A DNA stretch of 64,000 bases from Apus apus (lineage: Eukaryota > Chordata > Aves > Apodiformes > Apodidae): positions 152,568,858 to 152,632,857 of the forward strand of contig NC_067282.1 of assembly GCF_020740795.1 (NCBI RefSeq), given 5' to 3'. The translations under genes were made by a program, and so were the position numbers. Below, piece by piece: positions 1-11,245 of this stretch. A model generated the notes under the pieces. It made no database searches. It was not told the DNA's origin and worked only from the letters and a program-made list of their open reading frames with translations. Position 1 is the first letter of the stretch; each line of letters begins with the position of its first letter.

Positions 1-359
1 AGGCAGGGCATGATGCAAATCCCCAGGGAGCTGTGGAACCCCAGGGGGCTGCCTGCTCCACTGGTATCCCTGCAAAGGTGACCCAGGCCACACAGTCCCC
101 AGGGTGAGTGGCACCTTATTAATCTGCTGCTTCTCGGGAGAGGGCAGATGTTGCCCCTGCTCCAGCCCTGGGACACCCTGAGAGTGAGATGGTCAAAAGG
201 GGATCCATTTCCACCAGCATGCAGCCACTATCTGTACTGTCCTCCACCACTTGCCCATCCCCTGGAAGGGCTCCTTCAGCCATGGACCACGCTGTCCTGG
301 CTCTCCACATGCAGTGCCCACCCCACCTGGGCCACCACCACCCCTTTGCTGAGACTTAC

Positions 360-3262
360 CTGGTCCAACACAGTCAGGTCCCCTCCTGCAGGCACATCAG
401 TGGAGGAAAGTTTTCCAGCTCCCCACCATGGGAACACAGGGAGGCTGAGTGTTGACAGCCCATACGGGTAGAAGTACCAAGCCCCTGGGCACACAGGGAG
501 ACAAGATGGTTAAACAGCAGGCCAGTAATGGATCATACCAGGGGAGAGGGCAGACTGCCAAGGCTCAGCCATCAGCATCACTTGGAGTCACCAGTAGGCC
601 CCAGCACAGGAGTGCAGATGCACCAGGGTATCACGAGTCATGAGCACTTGAGTGCAGAGCCCTCCCATCCCCCCAGTATGGCACTGGGATGCTCTGCACT
701 GCCCCCGACCTCAGGGCAACAGATTGAGCTGGGCCCACTCACCGTAGGCAGCAGCAGCAAGGAGCAGGAGGAGCAGCAGCAGCAGCAGCAGCAGCAGCGA
801 CCTCTTCAGCCACGGGTAGCGCCTGGAGTGAGAAGAAAGAGATGTCTGTAGGACAGCAGCCGACTTCCCCCACCACAGCACTCCCCGGGATGGGGGCCAG
901 AGGGAAAGCAAAGCCCAGCTGGGCTTTGGCACAAGACACCCAACCCACATGTGCTGGGCTCTGCAGGGCACTCCCTTCCTAGAGTCCTGCAGGTTTTCCC
1001 CACACCTCCCCCATCCTGGTGTTCTGCCACCACACTCACCTGGAGAAGGGGACACTGCCAAGGCGGGGAGCTGTGCCGGTGAGGCGGTGCCAGGCAGCTG
1101 CCAGCCCCGAGAAGAGCCACCCCACGAATCGCACTGCCAGGAGAGAAAGCAAGCCTCAGGAGGGGTCCCAGTAGAGATCATAGAACGGTTTGGGTTGGGA
1201 GGGACCTTAAAGATCATCTAGTTCCATCCCCCCTGCATGGGCAGGGACACCTCCCACTAGACCAGGTTGCTCCAAGCCCCATCCAACATGGCCTTGAACA
1301 CTTCCAGGGAGGGGGCACCCACAGCTTCTCCGGGCAACCTGTGCCAGTGTCTCACCACACTTGCAATCAAAAATTTCTTCCTCAAATCTCATATAAATCT
1401 ATCCTCTTTCAGTTTGAAACTGTTCTCCCCTGTCCTGTCACTAAATGCCCTTGTAAAAATTCCCCTCCCCAGCTTTCCTGTAGGCCTCCTTCAGGTACTG
1501 GAAGGCCACTATAAGGTCTGCCTGGAGCCTTCTCTTCTCCAGGTTCAACAAACCCAACTCTCTCAGCCTGTCTCCATAGCAAGGGTGCTCCAGCCCTCTG
1601 ATCATCCTTGTGGATGATCCTCCTCTGGACCTGCTCCAACAGCTCCATGTCCTTCTTATGTCCCCTTCATCCCCAAGGATGATCAAGCAGGGAGATAAAA
1701 CACCTCCACCCAATTAGGGAACAGCACATGAGGGAAGATGCTGGCAAGGAAGAAAGGTGCTGCTAGAAACACCCCCACCAGCCCCCTCACCTGGGGAGGT
1801 GAGCACCTGCCAGAGGAAGGAGCCCACACGGGAGGCTGCAGTCCTCAGCCGTGACCCAGAGCTGCTCTGGCCTGAGTAAAAGTGACCTGGAAAGGAAGAA
1901 GCAAGGCAGTAAGTCACCAAACAAAGACTGCACACCTGTGCGTTGCACAGGGTGAAGGCTTTGCATGGTGGGTGGCACGCCAGGAGGGGAACTGGAAGCA
2001 ACCCGGGGACATTCAAACCCCAGACTAGCCTCCCTGAGGACATGCCCCCCAGCATCCCTGCCACCACAGAGGGGCTAGTGCATCCCTACCAGCGTAGTCA
2101 TCTTCTGAGGAGTACCCAGACGAAGAGGCGTATGTGTCGTACGTCTTGCTCTCCAGCAGCCCGTTAATCTTACTGGACTCAGTGTCTCCTGTGCCTCTTC
2201 TCCTCCTGGTGGAGAGCTCCCCACCTGTCCCCAAAACACAAGAGTCCTGCTGAGACACCACCCACTGTCAACCCTATGTGGGGCAACCTGGTCAACCAGA
2301 ACAGGGAGCTGCCTCAGAACCCATCCTGTGCCCAGAAAGGTCCCCAGCTGCTGCGGGAGGGAGGGCTCACCCCAGTAGGTGCTGCTGTCCATGTCATCAT
2401 CCAGCACAGAGTTGCCCAGGGCAGCGAGGCCCCGGCTGCCCCCCAGGTAGGACTCACTCATCACGGACTCGCTGTAGTAGGAGGTCTGGGTGCTGGGGGC
2501 AGGCGAGAGGCGCTTCGTGCTGCTCGATTTCCTCCTGATCGTCCTGCCAGGGGTGAGAACAGGTTCATCAACCACGCGTGGTTATGTGGTGGGGTGGGTG
2601 CACAGGGGTGCCACGGTGTACCCGTAGGGCAGAGATGGGGAACTCACCTCAATCCCTCAGTCAGCATCACTTCCCCCTGCCCTCCCTATCCCCCCACTGT
2701 ACCGGAGGGTGGTGTGCTTTGGGGGGTGCAACCACTGCTTTGCGAAAGGCCCTGCCGCCCATCCCCGGGCAGCTGCCGGTACCGTTTCCGCCCGCACTGC
2801 TGCGGTTTTCCGGCCCGGCACTTGCAGCACACCTCCCTCCCACCATCAAGCCGGAGGCAGCCACAGCTGGGAGGAGGCAAGCAGCCACCCCAAGCCACCC
2901 ACGGCAGCCAACTGTGCCAGGGCAGGGGGATACAGAGGTGCTGGGGGTAGGGAGCACAAGGCTTTTGCCAGAGCTGGGGCAGCCAGTGCCATGCTGCCCA
3001 GCAGCCATGCCAGACCCATCATGCTCCCTTCTGCAAACCACCCTTGTGCCCCCGCCCTCCAGGAAGGTGCCTGATCCATGGTGTGGGATGGAGGACCCTG
3101 GCTGCTTTTGGAAGGGGGGGATCCCCTGCACCCCACTAACCTGCCGGTGCTCTCTTTGAAGGGATGCTGCTGGCTCCCCAGCAGGGAGCTGCTGCTGGTC
3201 GGGGGATCATCGTCCCCGGGGTAATAGCGTGTGGTGACGAGACGCTGGCTGCGACGGGACAT
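360..3262 (-). CDS. SUN2: SUN domain-containing protein 2, N-terminal part (gene runs off the left edge)
   Basis: SUN2 is an inner nuclear membrane protein. Its C-terminal SUN domain binds KASH proteins (nesprins) in the perinuclear space to form the LINC complex; the N-terminus faces the lamina. Seven coding exons are visible on the minus strand: 3262-3141, 2543-2371, 2224-2090, 1886-1791, 1133-1040, 822-743 and 484-360. Together they are 825 nt, 275 residues, in frame. The protein starts MSRRSQRL as in mammals, then has conserved TSYYSES, RRRRGTG and SSSGYSSEDDY stretches, a membrane segment at about residues 212-239 containing 13 consecutive leucines (216-228), and the luminal start GAWYFYPYG. 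Coiled coils and the SUN domain must lie left of base 360; I found no further exon in 1-359. The start ATG (3262) matches mammalian SUN2, and an acceptor (AG at 3293-3292) lies just upstream, so the first exon is non-coding. The identity is firm; exact exon edges are from splice consensus. Confidence 0.95.
772..798 (+). repeat. AGC triplet run coding poly-leucine in SUN2
   Basis: Nine AGC units on the plus strand read as CTG on the coding strand. They give eight of the 13 leucines in the SUN2 membrane segment; the rest are CTC, CTG and CTT codons. It is a coding microsatellite inside a transmembrane helix. Confidence 0.9.
1165..1662 (-). mobile_element. CR1 LINE fragment, 3' end at the left
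   Basis: The plus strand begins with the reverse complement of a CR1 3' tail (ATCATAGAACGGTTTGGGTT, then a GGGACCTTAAAGATCATC stretch). It continues through the reverse complement of the conserved end of the CR1 reverse transcriptase ORF, finishing near a CTCCAACAGCTCCATGTCC stretch. The 5' part is missing, as is usual for CR1. The copy fills about three quarters of the 657 bp SUN2 intron between exons at 1791 and 1133, and is decayed relative to an open reading frame. Confidence 0.9.
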
Positions 3263-3299
3263 GGCAGCGGCGAGGGGGGCTCAGGGTTCACCTGGGGGG

Positions 3300-4080
3300 G
3301 CGTGGAGAGAGGAAGGGATCAGTGGCAGGGGACTCACCTGGAGGAACGCCACTCGCGGAGGACTCCACCCCTGCAGCAGGGATCCCGACACACACAGAAC
3401 CCCCCCCCCTCCGGTGCATGCGGCCTCTGGGGTGCACGGTGAGGCTGGGTGTGCTCCGAGCCCGCCCACGGGTATCTACCGTCCCGGGGCAGCCGCCAGA
3501 ACCGGGTCGGGATGGGGCTGCCCGCCCCGCCGCCAGCGCGGGCGCCTCCCTTATAGGGATATAAAGCCTTTTCCTTTCCCTTCCTTTCCCTTCCCACGGG
3601 ACACGCACCCGCGCTGCCTCGCCTCGGCACCCCCCCCCCCCGCCCGCCCCGGCCCGGCCCACCTCATCTCCCCCCGGCCCCGGTACAAGCCGACCCGCCC
3701 GCAACTCCACCCCCTACCCCCCAACAAAAAAAACCCAACAACAACAACAAAACCAACCGAAAACCAAACCAAACCCCACCGTGACCCCCTCCCTCCCGCT
3801 GACCCCCACGCAAACCCACCGGCGAGACGCAGCACATACAGCAAGAAGAGAAGAGCCTCCCCCGTCCTGCCCGGCTGCTGCAGCCGCTCCGCTCCCTTTT
3901 GTTTTGCAGGGGAGGCGGCCCCCGCCCCACCCCCCCCCCCCCCCCCACTTCCCTGCCCCCCCCCCGCCCCGCCCCGCCCCGCCGCACCGCGCGCGCGCGC
4001 CCGCCGCCACCGCGGGGGGGCGTGGGGGGGGCAGCACCGCCCCCCCCGGCCTCTGGGGCCTCGTCGGTGCCGCCTTCCTT
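3300..4080 (-). promoter_or_regulatory. SUN2 CpG island, promoter and non-coding first exon region
   Basis: CpG is dense from about 3440 to 4060, ending in an alternating CG run near 3989-4000. On the minus strand two possible donors lie upstream of the coding exon: GCCG|GTGGGT (GT at 3819-3818) and CCAG|GTGAGT (GT at 3337-3336). Either could join the acceptor AG at 3293-3292, but the nearer pair would make an intron of only 46 nt. An A/T-rich TATA-like pair (CTATAAGG and TTTATATC on the minus strand) sits at about 3549-3568. The transcription start cannot be fixed from sequence. Confidence 0.6.
3920..3985 (-). other. G-rich block with quadruplex potential in the SUN2 CpG island
   Basis: The plus strand is almost pure C with single A or T breaks, so the minus strand (SUN2 sense) has many G runs separated by single bases. 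It is a strong G-quadruplex candidate, within about 100 bases of one candidate first exon. Confidence 0.6.
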
Positions 4081-5950
4081 ATTCTTACTCTTATGCTATT
4101 ATTATTTTAATCATCATCATCTTCCTTGCTGTTTCGGGGGGGCGGTGATGTGGGCACCTGTCCCCCCACTCCCCGGCTGCTCACGGGGTCCCCAAACGCC
4201 TCGGCCCCTGGGGCACCTCTTCCCTTTGCCCCCCACGCCTACCGAGGGCTGCGGGCAGCCCACGCTGCCAGGCAAGGGCAGGTCCCACGGGTGACGTCCG
4301 CCCAAAATGGGGCCTCCCAGGTGCAGGGCTGCACCCTGGCCCCTTCTGGGCTTTTCTTGGGTGGCTGCTTTGCCCGCCCTGCTGGGGTGGGAGATGCCCA
4401 GCACCCCCTCCCACCACCACCACCACGAACTACCCGGCACAGCCAAACCCGTCCCCGCGGCGTGGGCAGCCCCCGCTCGACGCCCGGGTGCCCACGCTGC
4501 CTCGACTGGGCAGGCGGGTTCTGCTGCTCCCGGGGCCCGTGGCCTCAGACGGCCCGTGACCACCCCTCTCCCCCCGCGGATGGCTGAGCCGGCTCGGCGA
4601 GGGGGGGTGAGAGCCAAATCCGGCTGCTCCCGTGGGACCTTGAACGCGCGACGGCGCAGCCGGGACCGTTCGCAAACCCGCCGGGCTGAGCAAACAGGCG
4701 CCCTCCCACGCCGCGGTTCCCGAGTGCCGTGGCGCCTGGGAAAAAGAGATCTGCCCGGGGGAGCCTGGGGAAGGGAGGGAACCGGCCACCTGCGTCTGGA
4801 CGCTGTCGTCTGTGGGGCACGGGGTGGCAGACGGCCCCGCCAGCTTTGGGTATGGCGACAAAGAGGCACTTGTAGAAAGGGTTAAAAAAAACACGAAGTC
4901 AGCAGAAGGGGAGGAACCGGTTGCAAAACAGCCGCGAAACCTTTTCCTTTCCCTCTGTGCCGGGGTTTGGTGGCCAAGCGGGGCAGCGGCAGGAGGGGGG
5001 GGGCACACTGCAACAAACCCCGATTCAGAGTCCCCAGCCACGTTGTGTAACGCAGACAGATCCTCTTTGTCTTCCTTTTTCTTTTCTTTCTTTTTTTTTT
5101 TTTTTTCCCCTCCCTTTGAGCCCATTTTTAATTCTGGCCTAAATCTCTGCCTGGCTTTTCCAGGGCAGCTCCATCTTCTGCTGTGCCAGCCACCCTTTTC
5201 CACCCTTTCCTGCAGCTTCCCATAGCTCCTCTGGTGACTAGCCAGGCCAGAGGACAACTCTCCTCCTTATCTCTGGCCATGCTGATGCCAACCCTGATGC
5301 GCCCAATCCTACAGACATCCGAGGTGGCCATAGGAGGGCACCTGCCCTGGCTGATGTAACTGCTGTGGATTAACCCCCCCGGGGAGGCTCAGGGGGATAA
5401 GCTGGGTGCTGAGCCACTGGGCACTAAGTAGGGTGCATGGCCCAAGATCAATCCATCCTCTCCCAAGAGCCACTTTTTAGGGCAGGGAGGAAGTTGGCAG
5501 TGGCTCCAGGGGGATTTTGGGGGATGCTGAGAGGCAGGGGGAAGTAGTAGGGTTTGGTCCCCCCCTTGCTGCACCCATGGTGCTGCAGTGGAGGCAGCCA
5601 TGCTGGAGCTGCTGGGGTTTTGGGGTGGACATGGGAGGAGCAGGGCAGGGATAACCAGAAAGTTGCTAGGAGCTCGTGTCTCAGTTTCCCCACACCAGTA
5701 GTGGGGAGCCTCAGCTCTCTTTTTGGGGTGTCACCAGGGCATCACTATACTGGGTAGGGAGCTGCCAACTCGTCCAGTTTGGCAGCTTTTGCTGCTGACA
5801 AATGCTTTGGAAAAGCAGGAAAAAATTCTACCCTTTCCTCAAAGGGTTTGGAGGGGTGAAACATGTCCAGGCACATGAGGACAGGCCAGGGCTGGAAAAG
5901 CAGCCCCAGTGTGGGAGATTCCAGATCATGTGTGCTCCACTAGACCAACC
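4081..5950. other. Spacer between the SUN2 promoter and the FAM20C-like 3' end
   Basis: The stretch 4081-4125 is AT-rich with TTA and TCA triplets. A second CpG-dense block lies at about 4430-4760 and could be part of the same island or a separate promoter. A T-rich run is at 5085-5106. The rest (5110-5940) is G-rich single-copy sequence. No exon with good splice sites and recognisable product was found on either strand. Confidence 0.5.
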
Positions 5951-5952
5951 TT

Positions 5953-5958
5953 TTTATT
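5953..5958 (-). terminator. Polyadenylation signal for the FAM20C-like gene
   Basis: TTTATT on the plus strand is AATAAA on the minus strand. It lies about 165 bases past the stop codon at 6122, giving a short 3'UTR. It is the only canonical signal I saw near the gene's end. Confidence 0.6.
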
Positions 5959-6121
5959 TAAATACCCTTCTTGTCCCGACTACCCTTAGATCCCACTTTC
6001 CTGGTGCATGGCACCACCAGCTCCGGTGCTGCTGACGCTGTGTGGAGTCAGGAGCTGCACACCCATCGGTCCCAGTATCGTGCCAAAACACTTCAACCCA
6101 GCGGGGTACCAAGCACGCCCA

Positions 6122-9100
6122 TCACACCCGTGAGCCCAAGTCATGCACCAGCACCTCGTCCGGGCGGGTGGCCCTGGCCAGACAGTTTCCCACCACTGCC
6201 AGCACCTTCCCCAGGCGCCGGTCCAGCGCCCGCAGGTGGGGCTCAGCCAGGACGGGGGCCAGGGGGTCGGTGGCCAGTGCCTCCCGCAGCAGGTCGCTCA
6301 GGCGGTAGGGCTGGGTGGCCAGCAGCTGCAGCCTCAGGTAGGTGGACTTCTTGATGCTGCCAAAGGTGTGGAGGGAGAGGTCTCGGCCTGGAGAGCCTCT
6401 TCCCCCCACAGTGCCAGCTCCTGGGGTGGGTGGTGGGAGCCCCTTACCTGCAGCACTGCTGGAGGGGGGCCAGGATGGATGGTTCATCGCGCGAGTGCCT
6501 GCCAAATCTGGGGGGGAGAAGTCCTGTGGCTCAGAGCTCGGCCTGGAGCGTGTTTCAGCAAGACCCACGGTCTCCCCCCCACCCCTTTGCCAGGATTGCT
6601 TCCCTCCCACCCGGCTTTACCCACGACCGTTGTCTAGGTGGAGCAGAAAAGTGTCATTCCCAAATTTCTCAAAGGTCTCATAGTGATGCCGGTCCATGTT
6701 GCCTGCAACAAATTAGCCATTGGTTGGTGGGCCAGGAGGCAGGAATGAGGATGTGGAGGACCCTCCTGGTGTGAGACCAAAACCCTGAGGCTGGGGAAAA
6801 GGGCTGGGGCCACCTCTATGGTGCCCATCTGGTGGCCGTGGCAGTGGGGGGGACCTGACTTGAGGCCCCAGGGCTTCCAGGTCCCTTTTCATCCTGGCAA
6901 CCCCCTGGAGGGACAACAGTAGCAAATGGAGCAGAAGTAACAGCAGAGGCATGGCTGGGTGGCTGGGGATGAGGAGATGGAAAGCTCTCCAAGTCATATG
7001 ATGTCAGGGGACAGTGCAGGGAGGAAGGAGTGGCCCTGGACACGGGAGAAGCAGTGTGAGCCCCAGGCAGCACCACTGCTAGCCCTAGCTCTCTGGGGGC
7101 TACCCATGGGAGCTTGCAGGAGGTGCTTCCCATGCCTAGGGTGTTCAGATGGGATCTCCCTGGCATCTGTCACCCCTTGCCTTCTCCCCAGGATGTGTCC
7201 TAACAGCACAGCCCTTTGCTCTTGTTTTGGGTTACAGCACACAGCTCTCTGCAGCCTCAGCAATGGTCTGGCCAACAAACCTTGCAGGGTGTGTTACCAC
7301 AGGACACAGAGCCGTGTGGGCCTCTCGGTCCCAAGGGGCCCCCACAGCCCCCAGGGCCAGCACGGTGGGACTCACCCATAAGGAAATCAAGGACTGTCAT
7401 ATCTATGAGGTCGAGGAGGCGATGGCCCCTGTTGTAGGGTGGTGTCTCTCGCACCTGAGCACAGTAGTTGGGGTTCAGCTCCCACCTGTGGGCAGAGGCC
7501 AGGAAAGAGGCTGGGGCCGTGAGAGCAGCTGTGGGACAGCCCCCTCCCATACCATGGCTCTTCTCCCCCATGCCCCCCATGCCCTTGCTCACTCAGCCTT
7601 CTTGCTCTTGTGGTAGGAACGGCGCCAGGGGCTGCGCCAGGAGCGGCGCTTGGCCAAGGTCTTGTCTGGCAGCAGGGCAGCCATGGAGCCCTCCAGCCGG
7701 TCCGGTTTGCCACAGAGGGCATGCTCAGTGGAGCAGTAGTAGGAGCACTCTCCGTAGAAGCAGACGTTTCCCGCTGGCCATGGGGACAAAGCAAAGGTTG
7801 AGGAAGGAAGGCAACAAGCCTGCTTCCCCCATGCAGGGTGGTCTGGCAGCCAGCTGAGTAAGGATGCTCCATGCACTGTGGCCATGTGCCACCAGCAAAG
7901 CAATGGCAAGGAAGGGCTTGAGGAGCAGAGCCCTGCAGCAGGAGACCTGGAGGGAGCTGGAACAGTTCCCAAGGGACAGTTTGCTCCAGGGCAGGAGCAG
8001 CTGGCTCCAGGAGAGCTCCACTTGGGCAGCCATGAAAGAGGATGGATGGCAGTGAGAGCTCACCTGGGGACATGAAGAAAGTCTTGGCCAGTTTCTTGTC
8101 CGTGGTGATATCACGAATCTCCTTTGTTATATTGACCAAACGGCCAGAAACTGGGGGGATTCGCCGGAAATCCAGGATCCTGAAACACAGAACTTGGAAC
8201 CACTTCTTGCTGACCCTGGCTGGTTTTCACACCAAATTATTAAAACCACTATGAGATGCAGGTGCCCCTTGCAACAGGGAGGAAGAGGTGGGATGAAGGA
8301 GCACAGTCTGTGCCACTTTGCTGCCATGGGAGGGCAGAGTTGGACGCAAAGCTTGCACTAACCTGTCCAGGTGGAAGGCTGCAATCTCTGCATTGTGCCG
8401 CTCAAAGTCTGAGAAGTAGAAGAAGTCAATGGGGGTCTCCTGGTCCCGGGTCTGCCTGCGTGGAGAAGGGAGGGTGCAGGGGATGGCCATGGTCATCCTT
8501 GTCTCCAAACCACCCTCACCTTGTGTCCCTGGTGCCACTGGACACGCAGCCAGATCCAGTCTCCTCCAATCTCTCCCTGCAGGGTGGTGTGGCCCCAGGA
8601 TCCCCAGCCAGGCCCCCATGCATCTCCTGCTCCCAACCCAAGGGCTGGAAAGCCCTCATTGGGGGTCCTGGATGGTCCTCATGAGCCATCTACTTCTTTC
8701 CACCACTGGAGGTCACTACCACATCACAAGCTGCACCCAGCCTGCTGCAAGCACCACCAGGGAAGGGGAGGGGAAGGGGACCATCGTGCTTGCCCTAGTC
8801 TTGGGGTGGGAGAGCTGAAGCGAGGCAGTGCATGAAGCATTTCTCCATTTCTCCCTCCATGGTCTCCTCTGGCCACTCCTCCCCACCTACAGGGACTGTA
8901 CGGGTGAGGTATGGGGTTGTCCCCAGTTCTACTCACTTCATGGGCTTGAAGAGGGCCTGCCCATAATTCGGGAATGTCATGATGAGCTTGAGCTGGGTCC
9001 CGCCAGACTTCTGGACTGAAAGGGGGCACACAGGGGTGAGGGAGGTGGGCAGCAGGCAGCAGGGTAGGGGTGCAGGCAGGGGTGCAGGCAGGGAGGTGGT

Positions 9101-11245
9101 ACCCGAGCTAACGATCCTCTGCGTGGCCAAGTCCCGGAGAAGGGTGGGCATTAGTGGGTCCTGGCGGGGGTACAGCTCGTAGCGGTTGATGCCAATGTGG
9201 AATTTGAGCCAGGCAGGGTAGGTGTCATAGGCTGTCTTCCCTGTCGGGAGGAGCGTCTCGGCTTTACTGCTGCTGACCCTGCAGCCCATCAGCCACCGCC
9301 ACCCCAACAACAACAACAGCATTTAGTTGGTATGGGACCAGTCCTGCATCCCGAGGCCCTTCCCAGGAGCCAGCATATGGAGGGTGAGGTTGGGGGCAGG
9401 CCCAGCACAAGCCCTGCATAGGGGTGAAACTCCCTGCCCCATGGGCTCTCCTTGCAGCTCCTGGCACCTGGGCAGATCCCACCCATGGCTCATGGTCAAG
9501 GAGACCCACTGGCATGGCCAGAGGGGGCTCAGTGTCTTCCCTCACATCCCCTGTGAGAAGTCCCTAGGCTAATCCTGCTCCTCTCACCTGTGCCTTTATT
9601 TCCCTGCTGGAGCAGCTCATCTCATTTTTATTCCCCAAGGGATTGGCTCCTAGGAATACAACTGGCTGCACTCTGCCTCTTGCTTGCTGGGGACATACAT
9701 GCATCCAGAAAACAGGGGTGGAGGATCCAGCCATCCCAGCTGGCTGGTTATCCCTTCCCAGCCATTCCCAACACAGACCTGAACTCCCACCCTCAAATGT
9801 CTAGCCCCCCTTGGATGGTTTATCACACACCCCTGATTTCCTCAGGGAGATAAGTTTGGATTAGCACTATCTCTGTCTCTGTGCTTCCTGCAGTTTGCAG
9901 GCATTCAAGAGGGGGGTCCTGCAGATACCTTCTCCCCCCCTCTGCACCAGCACCTGCTGGCATTGCAATGGGACAGTCTGGACCAGGGCATCTATAACCC
10001 AAATCCATGTCTCTCTAGGAAAATGCAAACTGTGCCCCAATTTCCTCAAACCAGACCCATCTCCCACAGTTATCTGTAGATGAGGTGGTCCTCAGAGACA
10101 AGGCAAGTTCCCATTTGTGGAAACGAGCTCTTAAACCAGCTTTTATTCTCTCCCAATTTTAGCAGCAACCACATTTGGAAGGTGTGCTTTCCATAAGGAA
10201 GCTGCTACGTGTTATCGACGCTGAAGCTTTTAATATCTTCCCTCCTAATTAGAGGTTAGTAGTCCAGTGATAAAAATAGGCAGCTGGCAGCCATGAGCTC
10301 ATCGTGCTGCCAAGCCTAAAGAGGTCAGATGATGTCCTGCAAAATGCAGGACGGGCATGGTCTCATGGTTAGAGGTAAGCCACACTGCAGGCTTTACATC
10401 TCCAAAGTGTTGGGAGAGGGGGATAAAACTGGTTAGAAATCTACAGTGGGGACTTCCTCACAGACAGACAGAGAGAGACCAAAGGCTAGTCTGCACTGGG
10501 GAAGGAAAGGATGAGGAGATGACCTAAAAGATACCCTACATAATACTATTAATAATTCCAGTCTCCTTTGGCTTCACTATATGCTACAGAGTAGCAGCCC
10601 AGAATTCTGAGCTAAGTGATGATCTGAGGCACAAGAAGAGCGTGCTCAGCAGTTGGGGCCCCTCCACAGTAGGATGCTGACCTACACAGGGAAACAACGT
10701 GCTTGCTCCCTGCCACCTGTCCCCTCAAAACCACATATCCCCCAAAAGCAAGCCAGGGCTGAGCTTGTTCCTCACCATTCATCACTCCCGCTGCTGTGCA
10801 GGCTGAACTTCTCCATGGGGTTGACAACAAACAGCTTGTCTTTCTCTGTCACCTCCGGGATTGGAATGTTGTAAAGAGGATGCTGGAAGAGCCTTGCCAG
10901 CTTTGATCCCTCAGTCAGTCCTGCATTCTCCATTCCGTGCTGGTGCTGGATGCCCAGCTCTCCAGCCCTTGCAGGCAGCCCTGCTCCCTGTGGCTGGGAG
11001 CTTTTCTCCAAAGAGCCGTTGCTGCCACTGAAATCCTGAAGGATTCGCAGGCTTAGTTTTTTGGGGCTGGCCAGCACAGGGCTGCCTGATGGCACCCCAG
11101 AGGCTTTTGCATTGCAGCCGCAGGGCCTGCAGTCTGTGGGGAGAGCCAGATCCATCACCAGATGCACCAGGAGGGTCAAGAGCAGGAGAAAGAGGAGGCC
11201 TATCTTAAATTTCCTTTGGAAAAGTGTTTGCAGCCGGCGCCGCAT
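6122..11245 (-). CDS. FAM20CL: FAM20C-like secretory-pathway protein kinase, complete
   Basis: This is a paralog of FAM20C, the Golgi kinase that phosphorylates Ser-x-Glu motifs of secreted proteins. Ten coding exons, minus strand: 11245-10776, about 9272-9103 (acceptor could be 3 or 6 nt later), 9015-8937, 8455-8363, 8179-8064, 7773-7593, 7485-7376, 6702-6621, 6507-6448, 6356-6122. The sum is 1596 nt, 531 residues plus stop. A signal-anchor helix lies at residues 15-31 after a basic start (MRRRLQ). The kinase core is intact: [12 protein letters not shown] with Glu263, cysteines in [17 protein letters not shown] (314-330), [11 protein letters not shown] with Asp410 and HLDNGRGFG with Asp430. 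The two aspartates are 20 apart, as are D458 and D478 of human FAM20C. NxT sites are at 287 and 422. The C-terminal FAM20 block ([14 protein letters not shown]) is present. An upstream in-frame ATG at 11329 would add residues; 11245 fits the family. The symbol is from memory of bird and fish annotation. Confidence 0.9.

Noticed and set aside
1-359. A further SUN2 exon at about 130-310 (minus frame with VVEDSTDSG)
   Set aside because: No good acceptor/donor pair in phase and no similarity to the SUN2 coiled-coil region.
3231-4148. 305-codon proline-rich open frame on the plus strand
   Set aside because: It lies antisense to SUN2 exon 1 and its CpG island; the composition reflects C-rich DNA with few stops.
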